Below, piece after piece: positions 19,207-27,826 of a DNA stretch of 64,000 nt. The stretch is from Palsa-461 sp963768185 (lineage in GTDB: Bacteria; Actinomycetota; Acidimicrobiia; Acidimicrobiales; RAAP-2), in the NCBI GenBank assembly GCA_963768185.1, contig CAVYGS010000001.1, positions 372,001 through 436,000 on the forward strand, given 5' to 3'. Below the pieces are notes generated by a model. That model was given only the letters and a program-made list of their open reading frames with translations, was not told where the DNA came from and did not search any database. The translations under genes and the position numbers were made by a program. Positions within the stretch are counted from its first letter, which is position 1; each line of letters starts with the position of its first letter.

Positions 19207-20121
19207 GTGGCGACCGTCGCCATCTTCGCCAACCCGGCCAACGACGCGGCAGCCAAGCTGGCCAAGGACGCAGCCAGCTGGCTGCACGCCGAGGGCCACC
19301 GAGTCCGTACCCTGTTGCTGCGCCTGCCCGACATCGTCGACGAGGACGGCGGTCACCAGTTGCTCGGCGAAGTCACCCTGGAGGGCTGCGACCTCGCGGT
19401 CAGCCTGGGTGGCGACGGGACGTTCCTCCGGATGATCCCGCTCGCCCACGCCAGTGGGGTGCCGATCCTGGGCGTCAACTTCGGCCATCTCGGCTACCTG
19501 CTCCAGGTGCAGCCGCCCGACGTGGAGACCGCGCTGGCCCGGGCCCTCTCGGGCGACGTCGTCCTGGAGGAACGCTCCGCCGTGACCGTCACGAGTGACG
19601 GCCGCCAGATGGCCGTCGACAAGACGGATCCGATGGTCCTCCTGAGCGGGGAGTCCGAGGGGCGGATCCGCCAGTGGCTGGCGCTGAACGAGGTCGTGAT
19701 CGAGCGCACCTATCCGGGGCACACCGTCCGGTTCACCACCGAGATCGACGGCCAGCCGTTTCTGAAATATGTGGCCGACGGGGTCCTCGTGGCCACGCCG
19801 ACCGGATCGACCGCCTACAACCTCTCGGCCGGCGGACCCGTGCTCGCCCCGCAGCTGCGCTCCCTGGTGGTGACCCCGATCGCGCCCCACCTCGGCTTCG
19901 ATCGCAGCGTCGTGCTCGATCTCGACCAGGTGGTGACGGTGTCGATCGAGGGCGTACGCCCGGCCGTCGTGGTGATCGACGGGCGCACCGTCGCCCGCGT
20001 CCCGCCCGGTGCCTCGATCACGTGTCGGACGGCCGAGCAGCCCGTTCGGTTCGTGAGCCTGGCCCACCACGGGTTCGGCGCGCTGCTGCGCAGCACCCTG
20101 GCCGGCGAACGCGACCGCTGA
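19207..20121 (+). CDS. nadK: NAD kinase
   Basis: A 304-residue cytosolic ATP-NAD kinase making NADP from NAD. The diacylglycerol kinase-like fold signature is complete: LAVSLGGDGTFLRM with the GGDGT nucleotide loop, GVNFGHLGYL, and the C-terminal ATPTGSTAYNLSAGGP and PIAPH motifs. A roughly 20-residue insertion after the second strand region (KTDPMVLLSGESEGR) is longer than in E. coli. The GTG start follows the tlyA stop by one base, and recN begins 4 bp after the stop, so the three form one transcription unit as in other actinobacteria. The reading frame is intact. Confidence 0.95.
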   Translation: MATVAIFANPANDAAAKLAKDAASWLHAEGHRVRTLLLRLPDIVDEDGGHQLLGEVTLEGCDLAVSLGGDGTFLRMIPLAHASGVPILGVNFGHLGYLLQVQPPDVETALARALSGDVVLEERSAVTVTSDGRQMAVDKTDPMVLLSGESEGRIRQWLALNEVVIERTYPGHTVRFTTEIDGQPFLKYVADGVLVATPTGSTAYNLSAGGPVLAPQLRSLVVTPIAPHLGFDRSVVLDLDQVVTVSIEGVRPAVVVIDGRTVARVPPGASITCRTAEQPVRFVSLAHHGFGALLRSTLAGERDR

Positions 20122-20125
20122 GCTG

Positions 20126-21774
20126 GTGCTGGCCGAGCTCCGGCGTCCGAAATCTGGGGGTCATCGAGGACCTGACCATCGAGTTCGGCGCCGGGGATGA
20201 CGGCGTTGACCGGCGAGACCGGGGCCGGCAAGACGCTCCTGGTCGAGGCGCTGCTGCTGATCCTCGGTCAGCGGGCCGACGGTGGCCTTGTCCGCAGCGG
20301 GGAGGTCGAGGCGTTGGTCGAGGCCCGCTTCTTCTCCGATGCTGGCGAAGAGATCGTGGTCGCCCGCTCGGTGCCGACGACCGGGCGCTCCAAGTGCTGG
20401 ATCAACGGGCGGATGGTCCCGCTCGGCGCTCTGGTGGAGCTGGCTATCGAGCTTGCCGACATCCATGGACAGGGCGAACACCACGCCCTTCTGCACACCG
20501 CGGCCCAGCGGGGAGCGCTCGACGCGTTCGGTGGCATCGATAGCGGTCCGGTCGAGGAGCTTCGCCGCCGCGTCGGCGCGCTCGGCCGCCGGCTCTTGGG
20601 GCTGGGCGGCGACGAGCACGAGCGGGCGCGGGACCAGGACGTGCTGGAGCACCAGATCGGCGAGATCGATCGCAGCCGGCTCGACGACCCGAATGAGGAC
20701 GCGACGCTGCTCGCCGACGAGGAGCGGCTCGGTGACCTGAGCGCGCTGCGGGAGCACGCGGCCACGGCCCTCGAGGCGCTCGACACGGACGGTGCAGCGA
20801 CCGGCGCGCTGGAGCTGCTCGGCGCGGCCGCGGCATCCCTCGACGGACGGAGCGCGCTGGAGGCGCTCGACAAGCGCATCCGGTCGGTCCAAGCCGAGGT
20901 GGCGGACATCGCCAGCGAGCTGCGGGAGGTCGTCGAGACCGACGACGATCCGGAGCGGCTCGCCGCGGTCCAGTCTCGTCGACGCCAACTGTCCGACCTC
21001 TACCGCAAGTACGGGGGCGACCGCTCGGCGGTGATCGAGTTCGCACGGGCGGCGCAGGACCGCCTCGAGCGTCTGCGCCACGCCGAGGCAGAGGCCGAGG
21101 CCCTGGACGCCGAGCGCAAGGAGGCCGAGACGCAGCTGGCGGACGCCGAGGCCACGCTCCTGGCGACGCGCCTCGACGCCGCCCCCCGACTCGCTGCGGC
21201 GATCGAGGCCCGGCTGGGTGATCTGGCGATGGCCGGGGCGCGCTTCGCGGTCGAGGTCGACCCGACCGGGGCAGGGGACACCATCACCTTCCTCTTGGGC
21301 GCGAACGCCGGAGAGGCGCTCCGCCCGCTGGCCAAGGCGGCCTCGGGGGGCGAGCTGGCGCGCACCATGCTGGCGCTCCGGCTGGTGGCGCCAGGAGGGC
21401 CCGGGACCATGGTCTTCGACGAGGTCGACGCCGGCGTCGGGGGGGCCGCCGCCCTGGCGCTGGCCCGAGCGCTGGCCGAGGTCGCCGAGGACCGCCAGGT
21501 GCTCGTCGTCACCCACCTCGCCCAGGTGGCCGCGTTCGCCGCCGAGCACGTGTCGGTCTCCAAGTCCGAGCGCGGGGGCCGGGTGACGACCGAGGCCCGG
21601 CGGGTGGCGGGGGAGGAGCGGGTCGTCGAGATCTCCCGGATGCTCTCGGGCCACCCCGACTCGGCCCGGGCCCAGGCGCACGCCCAAGAGCTGCTCGAGC
21701 TCGCCCGAACCGGACCGGGCGCGCTGGCGCCGAGGGCGCCGTGTTCCCCCCTTGTTGTCGCGACCGTCTATTAG
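20126..21774 (+). CDS. recN: DNA repair protein RecN (two apparent frameshifts)
   Basis: An SMC-like ATPase for double-strand break repair, 548 residues after repair. The N-terminus reads LAELRVRNLGVIEDLTIEFG, then MTALTGETGAGKTLL (Walker A). A central coiled-coil arm covers about residues 150-390. The C-terminus has the ABC signature ASGGELARTMLALRL, Walker B MVFDEVDAGVGG and the RecN switch VVTHLAQVAAFA. One extra base near 20145 and another near 20191 interrupt the first 25 codons; removing them gives 1647 nt. The chosen start is GTG 20126, 4 bp after the nadK stop. The TAG stop doubles as part of a possible promoter for the pyrG leader. Confidence 0.92.
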
Positions 21775-21777
21775 TGT
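21772..21777 (+). promoter_or_regulatory. Leaderless-type -10 element (TAGTGT) ahead of the pyrG leader ORF
   Basis: TAGTGT overlaps the recN stop codon and is followed by 6 nt and GTG 21784. It would start a message at a 19-codon leader ORF that runs into pyrG. Confidence 0.35.
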
Positions 21778-21783
21778 GTGAGG

Positions 21784-21843
21784 GTGCGCCACCGATATGT
21801 CGTGTTGCATGACGGCATCTGCGAGGTGACGCCACCCCGGTGA
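21784..21843 (+). CDS. Possible 19-codon leader peptide overlapping the pyrG start
   Basis: GTG 21784 opens a 19-residue frame, reading VRHRYVVLHDGICEVTPPR, that ends in a TGA overlapping the pyrG GTG start (GTGA). It begins 6 nt after a TANNNT element. If translated, terminating ribosomes would reinitiate on pyrG, giving a handle for translational control. It has no known homologue that I recognise and is short enough to occur by chance, but both its ends coincide with functional signals. Confidence 0.35.
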   Translation: MRHRYVVLHDGICEVTPPR

Positions 21844-23484
21844 CCAAGTTCATCTTCGTCACCGGGGGCGTCTCCAGCTCGCTCGGAAAGGGCCTCACCG
21901 CCTCATCGCTCGGCCGCCTCCTCCGCCTCCGGGGCGTCGCCGTGACGATGGCCAAGCTCGACCCCTACATCAACGTCGACCCCGGCACCATGAACCCCGG
22001 CGAACACGGCGAGGTGTTCGTGACCGAGGACGGCGGCGAGACCGACCTCGACCTCGGCCACTATGAGCGCTTCATCGACGTCAACCTGAAGCGGACCTCG
22101 AACGCCACGACCGGGTCCATCTACTCCTCGGTGATCGCCAAGGAGCGGCGGGGGGACTACCTCGGCAAGACCGTCCAGGTCATCCCGCACGTCACCGACG
22201 AGATCAAAGAGCGGGTGCGCCGGCTGGCCGAGGAGGGCGTCGACGTCGTGATCGTCGAGATCGGCGGCACCGTCGGCGACATCGAGATCGTCCCGTTCCT
22301 GGAGGCCATCCGCCAACTGCGCTCCGACGTCGGGCGAAACAACGTCTGCTACCTGCACCTCACCCTCGTCCCGTACCTCGCCCCGTCCGGCGAGCAGAAG
22401 ACCAAGCCGACCCAGCACTCGGTCACCGAGCTGCGGAGCCGAGGCATCCAGCCCGACGCCATCGTCTGCCGCAGCGACCACCCCATCTCCGACGCGCTGA
22501 AGCGGAAGATCTCGCTGCTCTGCGATGTCCCGATCGAGGCGGTGATCTCGGCGGTCGACGCCGGCAACATCTACGAGATCCCCCTCGTCCTGCATGAAGA
22601 GGGCCTCGACGCGTACGTGTGCAACACGCTCGGCATCGACCTCGACGTCCACAAGATCGACCTGAGCGGCTGGGAAGCGGTGGTCACCCGGGCCGCGACC
22701 GCCGAGCGCCGGGTCAAGATCGGCATGATCGGCAAGTACGTCAACCTTCCCGACGCGTACCTCTCGGTGGTCGAAGCGCTCCGTCATGCCGGGTTCTTCC
22801 ACACGCGCAGCGTCGAGATCGACTGGATCGACGCCGAGCTGGTGCCCGACCTGTTGGCCACGGACCGCCTCCGCAACCTGGACGGCATCGTCATCCCGGG
22901 CGGTTTCGGCGAACGCGGCGTCGAGGGGATGATCCAGGCGGCCCGCTACGCCCGCGAGGCCGGCATCCCATGCCTCGGCCTGTGCCTCGGGCTCCAGGTG
23001 ATGGTGGTCGAGGTGGCCCGGCACCTGGCCGGACTCGAAGGCGCGCAACTCGCCGCGAGTTCGACTCGACCTCCCCGCACCCGGTGATCGCCCTCATGGA
23101 CGAGCAGTTCGGCGTGGTCGACATGGGCGGCACGATGCGGCTCGGCGCCTACCTGGCCGATGCTCACCCCGGGCTCGCCAAGTGGCCGACCTGTACGGGA
23201 CCGAGGTCGTCTCGGAGCGCCATCGCCACCGCTACGAGGTGAACTCGCGCTACCGGGCCCGCCTCGAGGCCGCCGGGCTCGCGTGCACGGGCCAGTCGCC
23301 CGACGGGCGCCTGGTCGAGTTCATCGAGTTCCCCGGCCACCCGTTCTGGATCGGCACCCAAGGGCACCCGGAGTTCAAGAGCCGGCCCGACCGGCCGCAC
23401 CCCCTCTTCCGCGAGCTGGTCGGCGCGGCGCTCGAGCGCGCCGAGGGTCGCGAGCCGCACCTCATCGAGCTCGACCTGCGCTGA
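21840..23484 (+). CDS. pyrG: CTP synthase (apparent frameshifts near the 3' end)
   Basis: Converts UTP to CTP with glutamine-derived ammonia; 547 residues after repair, the normal family length. The N-terminal synthetase domain opens FIFVTGGVSSSLGKGLTA and includes DPYINVDPGTMNPGEHGEVFV and EIGGTVGDIE. The C-terminal class I glutamine amidotransferase domain has GGFGERGVEG and the nucleophile motif CLGLCLGLQ, and ends with GHPEFKSRP carrying the catalytic His-Glu. Two extra bases near 23045-23058 and one missing base near 23181 break the frame between the nucleophile and the catalytic His; correction gives 1644 nt. GTG 21840 is fixed by the VTKFIFVTGG start. In Bacillus pyrG is controlled by 5' reiteration; no such G-run start is seen here. 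Confidence 0.95.
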
Positions 23485-23495
23485 GCGGGCGCCCG

Positions 23496-24065
23496 GTGGC
23501 GACGCAGAGCGACGGGGCGTCGGGGTTCGTCTCGCTGGACAGCGAGGTCATCTGGCAGGGCCGCCGCGTTGCCATGCGCCGAGGCCGATTCCGCGCCCCT
23601 GACGGTGAGGGGTTCGACCGGGAGTACATGGACCACCCCGGCGCGGTCGGGGTGGTCGCCGTCGACGAGGAGCGTCGGGTCACCCTGGTGCGCCAGTTCC
23701 GCGGGCCCATGGGGCGCACCGTGCTCGAGATGCCTGCGGGGACCCGCGACGTGGCGGGGGAGCCGGCGCTCGAGACCGGCCGTCGCGAGCTCGCCGAGGA
23801 GGTGGGGCTCCACGCCGCCCATTGGGAGGAGCTGGCCGCGCTCCCGGTGTCTCCCGGGGTCACCGACCAAGTCACCGTCGTCTTTCTGGCCACCGGGCTC
23901 TCCGAGGTGCCGCTCGACCGAGAGGGGCCCGAGGAGCGGGCGATGACGATCGAGCGGGTACCCATCGACGACGTGGCCCCGATGGTGACCTCGGGCGAGC
24001 TGATGGACGCCGTCACGGTGGCCGGGATCGCGCTGGCCCGCCAAGCGCTCGAGCGGCGGGGCTGA
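23496..24065 (+). CDS. Nudix hydrolase, ADP-ribose pyrophosphatase-like
   Basis: A 189-residue Nudix enzyme predicted to cleave ADP-ribose or related nucleoside diphosphate compounds. The Nudix box is present with one extra residue in its first loop, as common in actinobacterial ADPRases (PAGTRDVAGEPALETG followed by RRELAEEVGL). The catalytic Glu pair of REL-x-EE is intact. Upstream strands GVVAVDEERRVTLVRQFRGPMG fit the ADPRase substrate-binding half. It lies between pyrG and xerD, the position of Rv1700 in Mycobacterium. GTG 23496 starts 12 nt after the pyrG stop. Confidence 0.9.
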   Translation: MATQSDGASGFVSLDSEVIWQGRRVAMRRGRFRAPDGEGFDREYMDHPGAVGVVAVDEERRVTLVRQFRGPMGRTVLEMPAGTRDVAGEPALETGRRELAEEVGLHAAHWEELAALPVSPGVTDQVTVVFLATGLSEVPLDREGPEERAMTIERVPIDDVAPMVTSGELMDAVTVAGIALARQALERRG

Positions 24066-24068
24066 GCG

Positions 24069-25074
24069 GTGCCGGGTGCCGTCCTCTCCAACGACGCCGA
24101 GGAGTTCTTGTCGTGGTTGACGGTCGAGCGCGGCCGGGCCGAGCTGACCGTGCGCGCCTATCGGCGCGACCTGGCTGCCTACGAGGCCACGCTCAACGCG
24201 AAGGGCACGACGGCGACCGAAGCGTCGATGGCCGACGTCGAGGACCACCTCGCGTCGCTGCGGGCCAGCGGGCACGGTCCGGCTTCGATCGCCCGGGCCC
24301 ACTCGGTGCTCCGCGGCCTGCACCAGTTCCTCGTCGAGGAGCACCGCGCCGCGTCCGACCCGACCGTCGAGGTCGACGGCACCCGCCTCGGCAGCCGGCT
24401 CCCCAAGGCCCTGAGCGAGGAGGAGATGGCGCGTCTGCTCTCGACGGTGCAGCTGGGCGACCCCCGCTCGCGGCGTGATCGGGCGTTGCTCGAGCTGCTG
24501 TACGGCACCGGCGCCCGGATCAGCGAGGCGGTCGGGCTCGACCTCGCCGACCTGGCGGGCGGCGACGGTCTCATCCGCCTCTACGGCAAGGGGTCCAAGG
24601 AACGCATCGTCCCGGTCGGCCGCATGTGCGCCGAGGCGTTGGACGCCTGGCTCTCCGAACTGGGCCGCGGCGCCATGGAGCCCGCCCGGTGGCGACGGCG
24701 CGACGACTCCGAGGCGGTCTTCTTGAACACGCGCGGCGGTCGGCTGTCGCGCCAGGGTGCCTTCGAGGTCGTGGCGAGCCGGGCTCGGGAGGCCGGGATC
24801 ACACGGACCGTCAGCCCGCACGCACTGCGCCACTCGTGTGCGACCCACATGCTCGCCCACGGCGCCGACATCCGGGTCGTCCAGGAGCTGCTCGGCCACG
24901 TGTCCATCGGGACGACCCAGCTCTACACCAAGGTCTCGGCGGAGCACCTGCGCAGCCGCGTACGAATCGGCCCATCCCGAGCCGGTCGACGGCCGGCTCG
25001 GAGCGCCTGAGCTGGGCCCTTCGGCGCGCCGGGCGCGGCTCCGGCGAGCCGCCCGGCACAAGGGGAACCTCTAG
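24069..25074 (+). CDS. xerD: Site-specific tyrosine recombinase XerD (C-terminal frameshift likely)
   Basis: A chromosome dimer resolution recombinase acting at dif with XerC. The N-terminal SAM-like core-binding domain covers about 1-100 (FLSWLTVERGRAELTVRAYRRDL). The catalytic domain has all residues: Arg in GTGARISEAVGL, Lys in YGKGSKERIVP, His-x-x-Arg in SPHALRHSCATH, His in LLGHVSIGTTQ and the Tyr nucleophile in QLYTKVS. After HLR the frame ends in odd Arg-rich sequence at 25010. Removing one A near 24954 restores AAYESAHPE, the normal XerD ending region, and an open frame to a TAG at 25072-25074. The GTG start is 3 bp after the Nudix stop. Confidence 0.9.
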
Positions 25075-25077
25075 GCT
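25072..25077 (+). promoter_or_regulatory. Leaderless-type -10 element (TAGGCT)
   Basis: TAGGCT overlaps the repaired xerD stop and stands exactly 6 nt before ATG 25084 of the TraR/DksA-type gene. This indicates a leaderless start for that gene independent of the upstream run. Confidence 0.45.
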
Positions 25078-25083
25078 TGTCCC

Positions 25084-25437
25084 ATGCCGAGTGACGCCCC
25101 CGCGTCCGAACCCGTAGTGGTGGACTACCGCACCCTCTTGGAGGCGGAGCGGGAAGGTCTGGCGCGCCAGCTGGCTGAGCTGGGCTACGGCGAGACCGGC
25201 AGCCTCAGCTACGACTCCAACTTCGCGGACACGAGCCAGGTCACGGCCGAGCGCGGTGAGGCCGAGGCCCTGGCCGGGGAGCTGAAGGAGGCCTTGGTCG
25301 AGGTCGAAGCGGCCCTCGACCGACTCGAGCGGGGGACCTACGGCCAGTGCGAGCACTGCGGGCAGTCGATCACCCCGCCTCGGCTGGAAGCCAAGCCGGC
25401 GGCCCGGCTCTGCATCACCTGCGCCTCGCGGTCCTGA
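25084..25437 (+). CDS. TraR/DksA-family C4 zinc finger protein
   Basis: A 117-residue protein with an N-terminal helical hairpin (DYRTLLEAEREGLARQLAEL, then a 35-residue helix rich in Glu/Ala) and a C-terminal four-cysteine zinc finger, CEHCGQSITPPRLEAKPAA and CITC. This is the DksA/TraR layout, whose members enter the RNA polymerase secondary channel or act as general stress regulators. The tip residues of the coiled coil (DSNFADTSQVTAERGE) lack the paired Asp of E. coli DksA in the usual place, so the polymerase effect may differ. ATG 25084 has a leaderless promoter element. The site-2 protease follows 4 bp later. Confidence 0.8.
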   Translation: MPSDAPASEPVVVDYRTLLEAEREGLARQLAELGYGETGSLSYDSNFADTSQVTAERGEAEALAGELKEALVEVEAALDRLERGTYGQCEHCGQSITPPRLEAKPAARLCITCASRS

Positions 25438-25441
25438 CCAC

Positions 25442-26362
25442 GTGAGCGATCAGCCCCACTGGTGGCCGGGGAATCGCGAGGGCACCTCCGGACCCCAAGG
25501 ACCGCCCAGCGCCGGAGGGACTTCGGTGCCGCCGGGCGGCAACCCCTACGGCTCGGGCGGGTACTACTACCCGCCGGGGACGACCCCGGGCCCCCAGCGT
25601 CCGAACGGCCAGGCGCCCCCGCCGAGACAACGCGGCTATTCGCCGCGGACCTGGACCTGGGTCGCGATCGCGATCGGGGTCGGGATCATCCTGGCGACGA
25701 CCCATCGGATCAGTTCTGACGACGTCATCTTGTTCTGTGTCATCGTGCCGTCGATCATCCTTCATGAGATCGCGCACGGGTGGGTGGCGCTGCTCTTCGG
25801 TGATGACACGGCCAAGCGGGCCGGACGCCTGACCCTCAATCCACTCGCCCACATCGACATCCTGGGCACCGTCATCGTGCCGATCCTGCTGATTCTGGGC
25901 GGTTATGGCTGGTTCGGGTGGGCCAAGCCGGTGCCCGTCAATGTGTCGAAGCTGCGCAGTCCTCGCAACCACGGTGTGCTGGTGTCCCTTGCCGGTCCGG
26001 CGGTCAACGTGCTCTTGTGCGCCATCTCGGCCCTGGTGATCCATGGACTCAACGGCGATTCGGTGCTCTACGCCCACGACGAGCTGCTCGCACGCATTCT
26101 CTTCTTTTTCGGACTCGTGAACGTATGGCTCGCGCTGTTCAACATGATTCCGATCCCGCCGCTCGATGGCTCGGTCCTCATCGAACGCTTGCTACCAGCG
26201 TCCTGGTGGCCGGGGTACCTCCACCTGAGGCGCTACACGCTTCCGCTCGTACTCGTCGTCGTCGTGCTGGCCTCGATCATTCACTACGGGAACAACAGCC
26301 TGATCGGTCACTTCTCGAATGCCACCGGGAACTGGTGGGGCAACGTCACGGGTCTCGGGTGA
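25442..26362 (+). CDS. Site-2 protease family (M50) membrane metalloprotease
   Basis: A 306-residue intramembrane zinc metalloprotease. Residues 1-65 form a Pro/Gly/Tyr-rich cytoplasmic leader. The first span (about 70-86) precedes the HExxH zinc motif His108-Glu109-Ile-Ala-His112 within a hydrophobic helix. Further conserved parts are NPLAHIDILGT and NMIPIPPLDG, the latter giving the third zinc ligand Asp in a re-entrant loop. Relatives cut anti-sigma factors or other membrane regulators; no substrate gene is obvious next door. GTG 25442 lies 4 bp after the TraR gene, and the stop overlaps the next GTG (GTGA), so three genes are likely co-transcribed. Confidence 0.9.
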   Translation: MSDQPHWWPGNREGTSGPQGPPSAGGTSVPPGGNPYGSGGYYYPPGTTPGPQRPNGQAPPPRQRGYSPRTWTWVAIAIGVGIILATTHRISSDDVILFCVIVPSIILHEIAHGWVALLFGDDTAKRAGRLTLNPLAHIDILGTVIVPILLILGGYGWFGWAKPVPVNVSKLRSPRNHGVLVSLAGPAVNVLLCAISALVIHGLNGDSVLYAHDELLARILFFFGLVNVWLALFNMIPIPPLDGSVLIERLLPASWWPGYLHLRRYTLPLVLVVVVLASIIHYGNNSLIGHFSNATGNWWGNVTGLG

Positions 26363-26877
26363 TAACCGATCCGGATGAATACGTCCTCGCACTTCGACAG
26401 GGATTCGATGGTGAGTCCGGCGGGGCGGAGCTGGCCAGGCTGCTCGGAGCGGGACCTTGGGGCGAGGACGCGCGCCACACGCTCGTTCTCCTGCAGTGCA
26501 TCGAAGAGCAAACGCGCGATCAGATTGCCAGCCTGCTGCGGGAAGCAGGGGTTGAGCCAAAGACCCCGGATTCCACTGAAGGTCTTGCGGCGATGGCATC
26601 TCAGCTCCAGGGCAGGACCTGGACCGAAGTGAGCAGTTGGTTCGTCGACGGGACCAAAGGAGCGCGACCGACGTACGAACGGATACGTGACAGAGGCCCC
26701 AGCCCCGAGGACCCTCGCGTGCAAGCCATCGTGCGCCACGTCGACATCGTCGAAGAGCTGTTCGAGAACGAAGTCGCAGGCACACCCGACCCGGGCAAGG
26801 CGATTGCACACTTGTCGGAGGCCAACAGGGAACGGCTTCGCGATGCCGGAGCACTCTGGTCCGAGCTCGGGTCGTAG
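26359..26877 (+). CDS. Hypothetical all-helical protein coupled to the site-2 protease
   Basis: A 172-residue soluble protein of unknown function. It is mostly helical: ELARLLGAGPWGEDARHTLVLL, EEQTRDQIASLLREAG, AMASQLQGRTWTEVSSWF, then VRHVDIVEELFENEVAG and SEANRERLRDAGALWSELG. No cysteines form a motif and no membrane segment is present. The GTG start overlaps the protease stop (GTGA), so the two are translated together and may work together, for instance as a substrate adaptor. Codon use is less GC-extreme than in the housekeeping genes around it. I do not recognise the family. Confidence 0.6.
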   Translation: MITDPDEYVLALRQGFDGESGGAELARLLGAGPWGEDARHTLVLLQCIEEQTRDQIASLLREAGVEPKTPDSTEGLAAMASQLQGRTWTEVSSWFVDGTKGARPTYERIRDRGPSPEDPRVQAIVRHVDIVEELFENEVAGTPDPGKAIAHLSEANRERLRDAGALWSELGS

Positions 26878-27029
26878 CAGCGACCCTCTTTGCCTCGATC
26901 TCCTCTTCAGGGGGAAACGGGAAGGGGCATTCAGGGCGCTGTGCAGGTGTCAATCACGTCGTTCCACCGCAGGAGCAGCGGCTCCGGGGGAGAACCAGCC
27001 CGGTCGCAACGGCCAACCGGCGCACGCCC

Positions 27030-27058
27030 GCGGGCGACGTGGGTCACTCGTCGCCCGC
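27030..27058. terminator. Strong hairpin between convergent genes
   Basis: GCGGGCGACG and CGTCGCCCGC form a perfect 10-bp GC-rich stem with a 9-nt loop that contains the frame-corrected stop codon (27044-27046) of the minus-strand methyltransferase. It lies 152 nt beyond the stop of the plus-strand hypothetical gene. There is no U-tract on either side. Its position at a convergent junction fits a bidirectional terminator. Confidence 0.5.
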
Positions 27059-27785
27059 AACAAGCAGACGGTACCCATAGTCGACCTGATCAACGGTGAG
27101 GAGGTCGCTGTAGCGCTCCAGCCAGGCGCCAGATCGAAGGTCCGCGCGCGAGTTGTTCGATGGCACGCGCCACCACATCCTCGGGAAGCAAGGCCAGCGT
27201 CGAGCTCCCGGCTCTTATGTTCGGGTCCAAATATGCTTCCGGGCGTCGCCAAAACGCGGGTTGATAGCCATCGGCGAAGTCGAACGGAATCTCGAACGTC
27301 CGTACTGTGTGAGCGTGAAGCAGGCTGGCCATCTCTGAGAGGGGCCGATGGCGAGTTCTCTCGAACTCTCTGATTTCAGGGAGATAGTCCGAGACGAACC
27401 ACAGCTCACGCTCATGGTTTGGATCCCACGTAAAGACGACTTGGCGACGCGAGATGCGACGCATTTCTTGGAGTCCGGTGGCCAGATCTGACCAATGGTG
27501 CACGGTCATGACCGCCATAGAGGCATCGAAGCTCTGATTGGCGAACGGGAGCTTCTCGGCGATTGCTTGGACTCGGGTTGTGCCGGGATGTTGGCGCAGC
27601 ATGACCAAAGATGGCTCCACAGCAATCACCCGACGGTCCCTTGGTTCGTAGGATCCCGTGCCGGCACCCACGTTCAGGATTGTGCGGGCATTGCCAAGAG
27701 CATCGGTGATGAGATCCGCCAACCGAGAATCTGATCGCCGCGCATGGCGGTAGCCGATGCCGATCTGGTCGTAAATGGCCGCCAC
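27044..27785 (-). CDS. SAM-dependent methyltransferase, type 11-like (one apparent frameshift)
   Basis: About 246 residues after repair. It opens VAAIYDQIGIGYRHARRSD, then motif I TILNVGAGTGSYE, motif II RVIAVEPSLVML, LPFANQSFDASMAVMTVHHW (motif IV region) and EMRRISRRQVVFTWDP, the pattern of small-molecule Methyltransf_11 enzymes. One extra G near 27143 ends the frame early; removing it restores the conserved closing DLRSGAWLERYSDLL and GYRLLVAGDE to a TGA at 27044-27046. GTG 27785 is chosen because TAATTT sits exactly 6 nt upstream (leaderless). Upstream sequence is unusually AT-rich for this window. No partner genes indicate the substrate. Confidence 0.78.
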
Positions 27786-27791
27786 GCCCAA

Positions 27792-27797
27792 AAATTA
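27792..27797 (-). promoter_or_regulatory. Leaderless-type -10 element (TAATTT)
   Basis: On the minus strand TAATTT ends 6 nt before the methyltransferase GTG at 27785. It lies in a short AT-rich gap downstream of trpS and would give the methyltransferase its own leaderless transcript. Confidence 0.45.
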
Positions 27798-27826
27798 GTT
27801 TTCCCGGACCGCGAGGAATGAGCGTT

